From positions 1 through 64,000 of the forward strand of contig JAHEGY010000003.1 in NCBI GenBank assembly GCA_024644875.1: a stretch of DNA of 64,000 nucleotides, written 5' to 3'. The notes below the pieces were generated by a model that saw only the letters and a list, made by a program, of their open reading frames with translations, made no database searches and was not told where the DNA came from. Positions 1-8,611 of this stretch are shown in pieces. The position numbers and the translations under genes are program-made. Positions within the stretch are counted from its first letter, which is position 1, and each line of letters opens with the position of its first letter. The DNA is from Cyclobacteriaceae bacterium. GTDB taxonomy: Bacteria > Bacteroidota > Bacteroidia > Cytophagales > Cyclobacteriaceae.

Positions 1-2631
1 AAGAAAGAGATTACTAGTGCCGTAGCCAGTGTAAAATCTGAAGATTTTAATGCTGGAAATGTAAATGATGCGGCACAGTTGATTCAGGGTAAAGTGGCTG
101 GTTTATCCATCTCCAAACCCGGGGGTAATCCCAATGGCACTTACGATATTCGACTCAGGGGATTGTCCACAGTGGGAGCAAATTCACAGCCATTAGTAGT
201 GATCGATGGCATCATTGGTGCATCATTAGAAAATGTGGATCCAAATGATATTGAATCCATGGATGTGCTCAAGGATGGTTCAGCTGCTGCTATTTACGGA
301 ACCAGGGGCTCCAGTGGCGTAATCCTTGTGACAACCAAATCGGGCCAGGAAGGTCGGTTTGATGTAGATTTCAATGGATATGTGGCCTTTGAATCGGTAG
401 CCAGGACTGTTCCTGTTATGGATGCGGAAGAGTGGAGAGCCTTATCTACGGAAACAGGACAGGGTACAGATTTTGGAGAAAGTACAGACTGGTTTGATGA
501 AACAACACAGACAGGGGTTCAACAAACGTATAATCTTGCACTTTCAGGTGGCACAAAAAATACAAGTTATAGAGCATCCATTAACTACAGGGATGCTGGA
601 GGTGTAGCCGTTAATACAGGATTCCAAAGGTTAAATGGAAGGTTAAACTTACAGCAGAAAGCAATAAACGACAGGTTGACATTGACGCTAAATTTCTCAG
701 GAACCTGGAATAAATCTAAATATGGTTGGGACGATGCTTTCAGGTATGCCACCATTTATAATCCTACAGCCCCTGTAAGAGATGAATCTAATCCTGATTT
801 TGATATATGGGATGGGTATTTCAACCAGGTATTGTTTGATTATTATAACCCTGTCCAGATTCTACAGGAAAATCCAAATGATGGAAAAGATACCCGTGTA
901 AACCTTGCTCTAAAGGGTGCATATGAAATAATTGATGGATTGATCGTCGATGCCTTTTACTCACTTCAGAGTGAAGATTTCATGAGAGGATCTTATCGAA
1001 AATCAACGAGTTTCTGGGTAGGAAGAGACAGGACTGGTCTTGCCCGCAGACAGTTGGATAATAATTTCAATCAATTATTTGAAACAACCGGACGATGGAA
1101 TGGGGATATTGGTTCAAATATAAACCTTGGTGCTTTAGTGGGATATTCATTTCAGGAATTTGTAAATGAAGGATTTCATGCTGAAGGCGGAGATTATATC
1201 AGTGATTTCTTTACCTACAACAATCTTTCAGCCGGACTTGATTTCCCAAATGGACTTGGAGATATCGACAGTTATAAAAATTCTGCCAAGCTGATTGCTT
1301 TTTTTGCCAGGGTGAATTTGAATATCAATGAAACCTGGTTCGTTTCTGCCAGTGTCCGGCAGGAGGGCGCAACTGTCTTTGGAGAAGAAAATAAATGGGG
1401 TACTTTCCCCGCTATCAGCGGTGGTGTTGAACTGGCCAATTTTATTGGATCACCTTCCATTGACAACCTTAAATTCAGGATCAGTTACGGGGTTACAGGA
1501 AACTTGCCACCAGATCCGTATTTGTCATTGTTACGACTGGGACCGGGTGCTAACTTCTTCTACCAGGGAGAATATGTGCCTGGGTTTGGACCTGTAAGTA
1601 ATGCAAATCCTGACCTGGGATGGGAGCAAAAGGGTGAGTTAAACATTGGTTTTGATTTTGCTTTTTTTGGGTCTAAATTATTTGGAGCGCTCGATTTCTA
1701 CACAAGAACTACTACAGACCTCTTGTTTGAGTATGGTGTTCCTGTGCCCCCCAACTTGTTTAATACGGCCTGGGTGAATGTGGGTGAAATACAAAATAGC
1801 GGTCTTGAATTGGCATTGACATGGAATGCTATACAGCAGGCCAATTTCACCTATTCAACAACCGTTACACCTACTTATTATATTAAAAATGACCTGGTAT
1901 CATTATCAGGTGAGTTTAATGGTGAAGTATTAGAATACGGATCTCGTGAATTGGGAGCCATGGGTGCTCCGGGGCAATCAGATGTGCCTACAACCAAAGC
2001 AGAAGAAGGTGGGCCAATTGGCCAGATATGGACGCAGGTATATGAAGGGATCAGCCCGGATGGAGAACTCTTATTAAAGGATACAGATGGAAATGGGACA
2101 GTGGATGATGCTGACCGCCAAATTACAGGAAACGGATTACCTAAGTTTGAATTTGGCTGGGGCAACACCTTTACTTTTGGCAATAACTGGGATTTAAATA
2201 TATTCTTCAGAAGTGTTCTTGGCCATGATCTGCTGAATACATTCAGGGCTTTTTATGAAGTTCCGAACATCATCGGTTCATATAATACACTGAAATCATC
2301 AGCAGATCTCAGAAATGAAGAAACTGGAACTCTGTTGAGTAACTCTTCCGGAGTACTGTCCAGTTTGCATGTAGAAAATGCTTCCTTCTTTGCATTAGAC
2401 AACCTGAATCTTGGATATAGTTTTAACTTAAAACCAGATGCTGCTTTCAGGAGAATCAGGCTGTATCTTGCAGGGAATAACCTGTTTTATATCACTGGCT
2501 ATTCAGGTGTTGATCCTAATCCAAGATATTCAGATGGTGATCCAGCCAATCCTTTAATAGCTGGTGTGGATCGTAGGAACACATGGTTCAGAACACGAAC
2601 TATATTGTTTGGAGTTAACCTGGGATTTTAG
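1..2631 (+). CDS. SusC/RagA-family TonB-linked outer membrane receptor (5' end outside window)
   Basis: The reading frame is open from base 1, so the gene begins before the window; 876 residues are visible. The first residues (KKEITSAVASVKSEDF, then AAQLIQGKVAGL) are the usual start of a SusC plug domain, so the signal peptide and carboxypeptidase-regulatory-like domain are probably missing to the left. The plug covers roughly the first 120 visible residues (RLRGLSTVGANSQPLVVIDG; DIESMDVLKDGSAAAIYG), and the rest is beta-barrel, ending in the aromatic strand RTILFGVNLGF. By family knowledge it imports oligosaccharides or similar ligands across the outer membrane using TonB energy, with its SusD partner 25 bases downstream as the lid. 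The ligand cannot be read from the sequence; the GH32 gene about 10 kb downstream suggests fructan, by inference only. Confidence 0.95.
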   Translation, partial: KKEITSAVASVKSEDFNAGNVNDAAQLIQGKVAGLSISKPGGNPNGTYDIRLRGLSTVGANSQPLVVIDGIIGASLENVDPNDIESMDVLKDGSAAAIYGTRGSSGVILVTTKSGQEGRFDVDFNGYVAFESVARTVPVMDAEEWRALSTETGQGTDFGESTDWFDETTQTGVQQTYNLALSGGTKNTSYRASINYRDAGGVAVNTGFQRLNGRLNLQQKAINDRLTLTLNFSGTWNKSKYGWDDAFRYATIYNPTAPVRDESNPDFDIWDGYFNQVLFDYYNPVQILQENPNDGKDTRVNLALKGAYEIIDGLIVDAFYSLQSEDFMRGSYRKSTSFWVGRDRTGLARRQLDNNFNQLFETTGRWNGDIGSNINLGALVGYSFQEFVNEGFHAEGGDYISDFFTYNNLSAGLDFPNGLGDIDSYKNSAKLIAFFARVNLNINETWFVSASVRQEGATVFGEENKWGTFPAISGGVELANFIGSPSIDNLKFRISYGVTGNLPPDPYLSLLRLGPGANFFYQGEYVPGFGPVSNANPDLGWEQKGELNIGFDFAFFGSKLFGALDFYTRTTTDLLFEYGVPVPPNLFNTAWVNVGEIQNSGLELALTWNAIQQANFTYSTTVTPTYYIKNDLVSLSGEFNGEVLEYGSRELGAMGAPGQSDVPTTKAEEGGPIGQIWTQVYEGISPDGELLLKDTDGNGTVDDADRQITGNGLPKFEFGWGNTFTFGNNWDLNIFFRSVLGHDLLNTFRAFYEVPNIIGSYNTLKSSADLRNEETGTLLSNSSGVLSSLHVENASFFALDNLNLGYSFNLKPDAAFRRIRLYLAGNNLFYITGYSGVDPNPRYSDGDPANPLIAGVDRRNTWFRTRTILFGVNLGF

Positions 2632-2656
2632 GCAACGTAATTGATACATTTAAAAA

Positions 2657-4375
2657 ATGAAAAAAATAAAAAACAATAAAATGAAAAGATCAATATTGTT
2701 AGGAAAAGTATTTTTGGCTGGATTGTTTTTGATGGTTTTTAGCCCATCATGTACCAATCTTGACGAAGAACTTTATAGCGATGTAACCCCGGATAACTTC
2801 TTCCAGAATGAAGAGCAGTTTGTCGCTGCCTTAGGAGAAGCATACGGAAGGTTACAGAATTATGCATCCAATGATCCATATTCATTAAATGAAGTATCTA
2901 CGGATGAAATGGTAGTCCCAACGCGCGGACAGGACTGGGATGATGGAGGTGACTGGAGAAGATTTCACCTGCATGCCTGGACAACAGAAAATGGTGGCCT
3001 TGACGGGGCCTGGCAATTTGGATTCCAGGGCGTGAACAGTTGTAATCGTTTGATTGCCCAGTTTCAGACACTTGTGGATGAAGGGTCGGTTGAACAGGAA
3101 GCAGCCGATGCATTTATAGCCGAATTGAAAGTACTCCGTGGATTTTTCTACTGGCAACTTATAAACTGGTTCGGAGATGTACCCTTAACCCTTGATTTTA
3201 CCACAGCCGAAGCCAAGCCCAGTAGGACTCCAAGGGCTGAGGTCTTCAACACCATTGTATCTGAATTGGAAGTAGAGGTTCCCAAACTATCAAAAGCAGT
3301 GGATGGAACAACTTACGGCCGAATGAACTATTATGCAGGTTATGCGCTTCTAGCCAACATGTACCTCAATGCCGAGGTTTATACTGGAACACCTGAATGG
3401 CAAAAGGCCAGTGATGCATGTGATATAATCATCGATGACGGATTATACTCTCTTGAAAGTGATTATTTTGCGAATTTCAATACCGAAAATTCTGGTTCAT
3501 CAGAGTTTATTTTTGCAATTCCTTATGATCAGGTATTCTTTCGGGAATTTAATTTAGTGATGAGAACCTTACACTATGGTAGCCAGGATACTTATAACCT
3601 GACAGCTCAGCCCTGGAATGGGTATTGTACTCTTGAAGAATTTTATAATTCATATGCGGATAATGACAGGCGTAAGGGTGGTGTAGGCACAGCAGATGAA
3701 CCCTATACAGGAAGAGGTAATTTTCTTGCAGGTTACCAGTACAAATCAGATGGAAGTTATGTGACCGACGATGGTGCTGAGAATCCAAATCCGGATCGTA
3801 GTCCTGAGCCTTTGCTCGGAGATCCTGAAGGCGCACCGCTTAATTTCGGTAATATGGGAACAGGACGACCTCAGATCCATGAACTGGGTCCTCAGGCCCT
3901 TCGTCAGGATGGGATCCGAATAGGTAAATGGCAATTCGCCCAAGGCGCTACAGAAAATTTGAGTAATGATAGGGCCGTGTTCAGATATGGCCAGATCTTG
4001 TTGATCAAGGCTGAATGTGAATGGCAATTGGGTAATGCGGGCGATGCGCTTATCCTGGTCAATGAAATACGTGCCAGAGCAGGTGCTGAAGCGCTCTTTA
4101 CACTTGATGGACCACTGAGTTTTGATGTGGAAAGTGGACCTGTTCCTGGAGGAGAACTTTTCAATGAACTGGGCAGGGAGATGTTTGCAGAGAGCTTCCG
4201 CAGAACGGACCTGATCCGATGGGGATTTTTTATAGATGTTGAGAAGTGGCTTCTCCCATTTTATAATCCACAAGATGTGTTGATAACAGATGAATATACC
4301 AATCTATATCCCGTACCGGCTAATCAATATCGTTCAAATGATAACTTATTGCCGAATAACGATGGGTATAATTAG
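2657..4375 (+). CDS. SusD/RagB-family nutrient-binding outer membrane lipoprotein
   Basis: This 572-residue protein is the SusD partner of the SusC receptor just upstream. It has a lipoprotein leader ending FSPSC (Cys32), followed by NLDEELYSDVTPDNFF, the normal SusD N-terminus. The RagB/SusD helical (TPR-like) core includes FIAELKVLRGFFYWQLINWF near residues 155-175, and the typical C-terminal segment (ELGREMFAESFRRTDLIRWG; LYPVPANQYRSN) is present. It should sit on the cell surface and hand ligand to SusC. The start at 2657 is favoured, but a second ATG eight codons in (2681) would give an equally good leader. The gene ends just before a strong terminator, which separates the SusCD transcript from the propeller genes that follow. 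Confidence 0.95.
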   Translation: MKKIKNNKMKRSILLGKVFLAGLFLMVFSPSCTNLDEELYSDVTPDNFFQNEEQFVAALGEAYGRLQNYASNDPYSLNEVSTDEMVVPTRGQDWDDGGDWRRFHLHAWTTENGGLDGAWQFGFQGVNSCNRLIAQFQTLVDEGSVEQEAADAFIAELKVLRGFFYWQLINWFGDVPLTLDFTTAEAKPSRTPRAEVFNTIVSELEVEVPKLSKAVDGTTYGRMNYYAGYALLANMYLNAEVYTGTPEWQKASDACDIIIDDGLYSLESDYFANFNTENSGSSEFIFAIPYDQVFFREFNLVMRTLHYGSQDTYNLTAQPWNGYCTLEEFYNSYADNDRRKGGVGTADEPYTGRGNFLAGYQYKSDGSYVTDDGAENPNPDRSPEPLLGDPEGAPLNFGNMGTGRPQIHELGPQALRQDGIRIGKWQFAQGATENLSNDRAVFRYGQILLIKAECEWQLGNAGDALILVNEIRARAGAEALFTLDGPLSFDVESGPVPGGELFNELGREMFAESFRRTDLIRWGFFIDVEKWLLPFYNPQDVLITDEYTNLYPVPANQYRSNDNLLPNNDGYN

Positions 4376-4399
4376 AATCTAAGAATAAGTTTGTAACTA

Positions 4400-4427
4400 A
4401 AAATCCCGCTTCGGCGGGATTTTTTTT
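4400..4427 (+). terminator. Rho-independent terminator after SusCD
   Basis: A perfect 9-bp stem (4401-4409 with 4414-4422) closed by a TTCG tetraloop is followed by a run of eight T (4420-4427). It lies 25 bases after the SusD stop codon and should end the SusCD transcript. Confidence 0.9.
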
Positions 4428-4492
4428 GAGACTCGGTCTGCCATAAAGCAGACAAACGATTAATAATTAAAAGATTATTATATTTTTCAGTT

Positions 4493-4552
4493 TAGTTTTG
4501 TTAATGAATCTTATGACCTTCCCAGGAAGAAATAATGAATATTCTATTTTTG
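4493..4552 (+). promoter_or_regulatory. Possible promoter region of the first propeller lipoprotein
   Basis: Two octamers fit the Bacteroidota -7 consensus TAnnTTTG: TAGTTTTG at 4493-4500 and TATTTTTG at 4545-4552, upstream of the ATG at 4579. No convincing -33 TTTG lies about 20 bases before either, so this is only a weak candidate. A promoter is expected here because of the terminator at 4400-4427. Confidence 0.25.
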
Positions 4553-4578
4553 AATACTATCCGGATATTTAAGAGACC

Positions 4579-7500
4579 ATGAAGACCAGGTTTTTGAAAT
4601 TATGTATATTGTTGATCTTCTTTTCGTGTGATCCGGATACGAAGCAGGATACATCCGAAAACACCTTATTTGAGCTTTTATCTTCCACCCGGACGGGTAT
4701 TGATTTTATTAACCAGCTTGAGTACACGGAGGAATTCAATATTTATACCTATCGCAATTTCTATAATGGTGGCGGGGTAGGTCTCGGCGATATCAACAAT
4801 GACGGTTTATTGGATATTTATTTTACTGGCAATATCGCTGATAATAAACTTTATTTGAATAAGGGTAATTTTTCCTTTGAGGATATAACCTTGAAAGCTG
4901 GTGTCGGCAGTAAGGATGTATGGTCTACGGGAGTAAGCATGGTGGATATAAATGGTGATGGCTTCCTGGACATATATGTATGTAAGTCAGGCAAGCCGGG
5001 TGGCGAGAATCGTCATAATGAATTATTCATAAATAACGGTGACCTTACTTTTACCGAGATGTCAGCCTCATATGACCTGGATGATGAAGGGCTTAGTGCA
5101 CATGCCGGTTTTTTTGATTTTGATAAGGATGGGGACCTGGATTGTTATTTATTGAACAATTCATTTAAATCCATCAGTAGTTATGAGATCGTCAAGGATC
5201 TTAGATTAATGAAGGATCCTGACGGTAGTAATAAATTGTACAGGAATGATGGGGATCATTTTACGGATATCAGTGAAGCGGCAGGTATATATACCTCACC
5301 CATAGGTTTCGGATTGGGTGTATCGATCGGGGATGTTAACCGGGATAACTGGCTGGACATATACGTATCTAATGATTTTTTTGAGCGGGATTATCTCTAC
5401 ATCAATAACCAGGATGGGTCATTTACGGAATATCTTGAGGATTACATTCGTGAAATAACCCTGGGATCCATGGGATCTGATATGGCTGATATAAACAATG
5501 ATGGGTATCCTGAGATATTTGTAACTGAAATGTTACCCGAAACAGAAGATCGCTTAAAGACAAAGGCTATGTTTGAGACCTGGGATACCTATCAAATGAA
5601 TGTGGTGAATGGCTACTATCACCAATTTGCCAGAAATGTCTTACAACTCAACAACAGAAATTCATCTTTCAGTGAAATTGGCAGACTGGCCAATGTTTAT
5701 GCTACAGACTGGAGTTGGGGGGCTCTGATATTTGACCTTGATAATGATGGCTGGAAAGATATATTTGTTGCAAATGGTATTTATAAGGATCTTCTTGATC
5801 AGGATTATATTAATTTTTATTCCAATCCCAGGATGATTCGACAAATGATCAAAACAGAAGAGCAAGCCATTTTGATAATGATTGACAATATACCCTCAGT
5901 AAGAATTCCGAACTATGCATTTCAAAATAATCACGATCTGACCTTTTCTAACAGCACGGCATTATGGGGTCTTGATGAACCTTCACATTCAAATGGAGCC
6001 GCATATGGAGACCTTGACAATGATGGAGACCTGGATATAGTCGTGAATAATGTAAATATGGAATCATTCATCTACAGGAATCATACTTCTGATCTTGGCA
6101 GAAACAACTACGTAGGATTTATCCTGAAGGGAGATCAGAAAAATTCACATGGAGTAGGCGCATCCGTCACATTATATTGTGGTGATCAGCAATTCTTTCA
6201 GGAGCAGATACCCACAAGGGGTTTCCAGTCCACGGTGGATAACCGGCTTTTAATAGGGATAGGCAAGCATACAAAAATTGATTCTGCTCGCATTGTATGG
6301 CCTGATGGTAAAGTTAACAGCTTAGATGAAATCCCGATTAATCAATATTTGATAATAGAAAGCAAAACGGGAAGAAATGAAGATGTCATTCTTAGTGAAG
6401 AGGTTTTACCAATGTTTGAAATAACTTCTGTTGAAGGTCTTGATGAATATAGGCATACGGAAAATAACTTCATTGATTTTGACAGGGATAAACTCATCTT
6501 TAATATGATCTCTAATGAAGGTCCGGGAATCTGCGTAAGTGATGTGAATTCTGATGGTCTTGATGATGTTTTCGTTGGAGGAGCTAAAAATATGCCGGGT
6601 AGTTTGTTCATACAGGACAAAAATGGTGTATTCAGTATTTCAAATCAAAAAGTCTTCGACAAAGACAAGATATCTGAAGATACGGACTGTGTGTTTTTTG
6701 ATGCAGATAATGATGGCGATGAAGATCTTTATGTTTGTCATGGTGGGAATGAATTCCCTTCCAGTTCCCTGGCGCTCGCTGACAGGTTATATCTCAATGA
6801 TGGAAAAGGGAACTTTGAAACATCTGACCAGTTATTCCCAGGCTCAAAACTGGAAAGCACTTCCTGTGTTCGTCCCGCAGATTTTGATCAGGATAATGAC
6901 CTTGATTTATTTGTAGGTACCCGATTGCGCCCTTTTCTTTATGGGGTGCCTGTAAATGGTTATATTCTTGAAAATGACGGAAATGGTATATTTAAGAATG
7001 TGACATCTGTTAAAGCTCCTGATCTCCAAGAAATTGGAATGATTACCGATATGCAGTGGACTGATCTTGATGGTGATTCCGATCTTGATATGATCATTGT
7101 CGGTGAATATATGCCTGTAAAAGTAATTATTAATCAAGCCGGCCATTTTATTGACCGAACGGCTGAATCTGTTTTGACGTCAAGTAACGGGTGGTGGAAT
7201 ACCATCGAAGCTGCAGATCTGGACCTGGATGGCGATATAGATTTTGTTTTAGGGAACCATGGCTTGAATTCAAAATTTAAAGCAAGCCCGGATCAACCCC
7301 TCACCATGTATGTGAATGATTTTGATAATAATGGACGGGTGGAACATATTATATGCACCCACAATGGAGATTCAACTTATCCAATGATCACCCGAGATGA
7401 ACTGGTTGAACAGATGCCTTATCTTCAGACAAAGTATCCTGATCACAAATCTTTTAAAGAACAGAAAATCAATGATATTTTCACACATGATCAGTTGGAA

Positions 7501-7890
7501 AGATCGGTAAGATTAATTGCGAACAATATGCATTCTTCCATTCTTTTCAACCAGGGAAATGGAAAATTTGATCTGGTACCATTACCGGTGCAAGCACAAT
7601 TTACACCGATATATGCCATTCAGATAGAGGATTTTAACTCAGATGGTTTTCCTGATATTGCAATGGGGGGTAACCTGTACAGGGCCAAGCCTGCATCAGG
7701 AATATACGATGGAAGCTATGGGGTGTTGCTGAAAGGGGATGGAAAGGGTAATTTTACATGTATGGATTATTTGAGATCAGGTTTTAATGTAAAAGGCGAA
7801 GTAAGGGATATTGCTAAATTGAATAAAGTAAACGGTAATCTACTGTTAGTCGCTGTTAACAATGGTAAACTGAAAATTTTTAAATATTAG
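4579..7890 (+). CDS. Giant VCBS/FG-GAP double beta-propeller lipoprotein with UnbV/ASPIC domain (copy 1)
   Basis: This 1103-residue lipoprotein has lipobox IFFSC (Cys17). Seven FG-GAP/VCBS calcium-loop motifs (first DINNDGLLDIYF at about 71; last DLDNDGDLDIVV before about 490) precede an UnbV/ASPIC domain at about 513-595 (QIPTRGFQSTVDNRLLIGIG, then IVWPDGK). Seven more motifs follow, from DVNSDGLDDVFV to DFNSDGFPDIAM. The 7+7 spacing suggests two seven-bladed propellers on either side of the UnbV domain. The human relative of this architecture is the extracellular matrix protein CRTAC1; Bacteroidota members are often annotated as RNA-binding proteins, which nothing here supports. A surface or periplasmic binding role linked to the SusCD/GH32 locus is inference. 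Copies 2 (8612) and 3 (19654) share the architecture. Confidence 0.9.
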   Translation: MKTRFLKLCILLIFFSCDPDTKQDTSENTLFELLSSTRTGIDFINQLEYTEEFNIYTYRNFYNGGGVGLGDINNDGLLDIYFTGNIADNKLYLNKGNFSFEDITLKAGVGSKDVWSTGVSMVDINGDGFLDIYVCKSGKPGGENRHNELFINNGDLTFTEMSASYDLDDEGLSAHAGFFDFDKDGDLDCYLLNNSFKSISSYEIVKDLRLMKDPDGSNKLYRNDGDHFTDISEAAGIYTSPIGFGLGVSIGDVNRDNWLDIYVSNDFFERDYLYINNQDGSFTEYLEDYIREITLGSMGSDMADINNDGYPEIFVTEMLPETEDRLKTKAMFETWDTYQMNVVNGYYHQFARNVLQLNNRNSSFSEIGRLANVYATDWSWGALIFDLDNDGWKDIFVANGIYKDLLDQDYINFYSNPRMIRQMIKTEEQAILIMIDNIPSVRIPNYAFQNNHDLTFSNSTALWGLDEPSHSNGAAYGDLDNDGDLDIVVNNVNMESFIYRNHTSDLGRNNYVGFILKGDQKNSHGVGASVTLYCGDQQFFQEQIPTRGFQSTVDNRLLIGIGKHTKIDSARIVWPDGKVNSLDEIPINQYLIIESKTGRNEDVILSEEVLPMFEITSVEGLDEYRHTENNFIDFDRDKLIFNMISNEGPGICVSDVNSDGLDDVFVGGAKNMPGSLFIQDKNGVFSISNQKVFDKDKISEDTDCVFFDADNDGDEDLYVCHGGNEFPSSSLALADRLYLNDGKGNFETSDQLFPGSKLESTSCVRPADFDQDNDLDLFVGTRLRPFLYGVPVNGYILENDGNGIFKNVTSVKAPDLQEIGMITDMQWTDLDGDSDLDMIIVGEYMPVKVIINQAGHFIDRTAESVLTSSNGWWNTIEAADLDLDGDIDFVLGNHGLNSKFKASPDQPLTMYVNDFDNNGRVEHIICTHNGDSTYPMITRDELVEQMPYLQTKYPDHKSFKEQKINDIFTHDQLERSVRLIANNMHSSILFNQGNGKFDLVPLPVQAQFTPIYAIQIEDFNSDGFPDIAMGGNLYRAKPASGIYDGSYGVLLKGDGKGNFTCMDYLRSGFNVKGEVRDIAKLNKVNGNLLLVAVNNGKLKIFKY

Positions 7891-7894
7891 TTTC

Positions 7895-8497
7895 ATGATC
7901 AAGCAAAGCAGATATTTGATAATTTTATTTGCAGCTTTTACTTTTCTATTAAGTTGCAATCCTAAAGACCGTTATGAGAGGCTGGTAAAAAAAGAGTTGG
8001 AAAAAGGAATACGAGCGGATAGCCTTTTCATGGGTATTCATCTTGGGATGACTGATAAGGACTTTTATACACATTGCTGGGAATTGAATAAGCAAGGCTT
8101 AATCAGACAGGGCACCTCCAATACGTCCGTGCTTTATAAAATGAATGAGTTAGATGATCCCGCTAAAATGAATTTCTACCCTAATTTTTATGAGGGCCGC
8201 ATTTATGAAATGCCAGTAAAATTTAGATACGATGGCTGGGCGCCGTGGAATAAGCACCTTAGTTCTGACAGTCTACAACTGGAAATTCTGAAGCTATATA
8301 AAAAATGGTATGGTGAGGATTTCATTGAAGTGGTGCATCCGAAAAGAGGCACTGCCTATGTTAAAGTAGATGGAAATCGAAGAATTACTTTATTTAAAAG
8401 AGATGAGGCAGAAGTATGGGCAATATTTACGGACCTGCTGATTGAAAGAGAATTAAAAGAAAGTACAACTATGTATGACAGCTTGGGCATCCAGTGA
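7895..8497 (+). CDS. Orphan lipoprotein of unknown function
   Basis: I do not recognise this 200-residue protein. It has a clear lipoprotein leader ending TFLLSC (Cys21), then a charged segment (NPKDRYERLVKKELEKGIRA), the stretch LFMGIHLGMTDKDFYTHCWE, and a mixed alpha/beta region rich in Trp and Tyr. The pattern GIHLGMTDKDF is like short repeats in secreted Bacteroidota proteins whose domain begins with a G-M-T/S turn, but no family can be named. It starts four bases after copy 1 of the propeller lipoprotein, so the two are almost certainly co-transcribed. Its position between two propeller paralogs suggests an accessory lipoprotein of that system; this is inference. Confidence 0.8.
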   Translation: MIKQSRYLIILFAAFTFLLSCNPKDRYERLVKKELEKGIRADSLFMGIHLGMTDKDFYTHCWELNKQGLIRQGTSNTSVLYKMNELDDPAKMNFYPNFYEGRIYEMPVKFRYDGWAPWNKHLSSDSLQLEILKLYKKWYGEDFIEVVHPKRGTAYVKVDGNRRITLFKRDEAEVWAIFTDLLIERELKESTTMYDSLGIQ

Positions 8498-8611
8498 AGC
8501 ATGAATGTAAATTCATCCCAAGAAACTTTCCATATATTGGAATGAGCTTTCCAGATTCCATAATTGTTAATTGCCTGAATGCTCAGTAACAAAGAATATC
8601 AAAAACCGAGA

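Noticed and set aside
3746-4273. A 175-codon minus-strand frame inside the SusD gene
   Set aside because: It lies wholly within a convincing SusD and has no signal, domain or promoter of its own.
8579-8611. The upstream ATG for propeller copy 2
   Set aside because: It would put eleven polar residues before an otherwise perfect lipoprotein leader; the ATG at 8612 is better.
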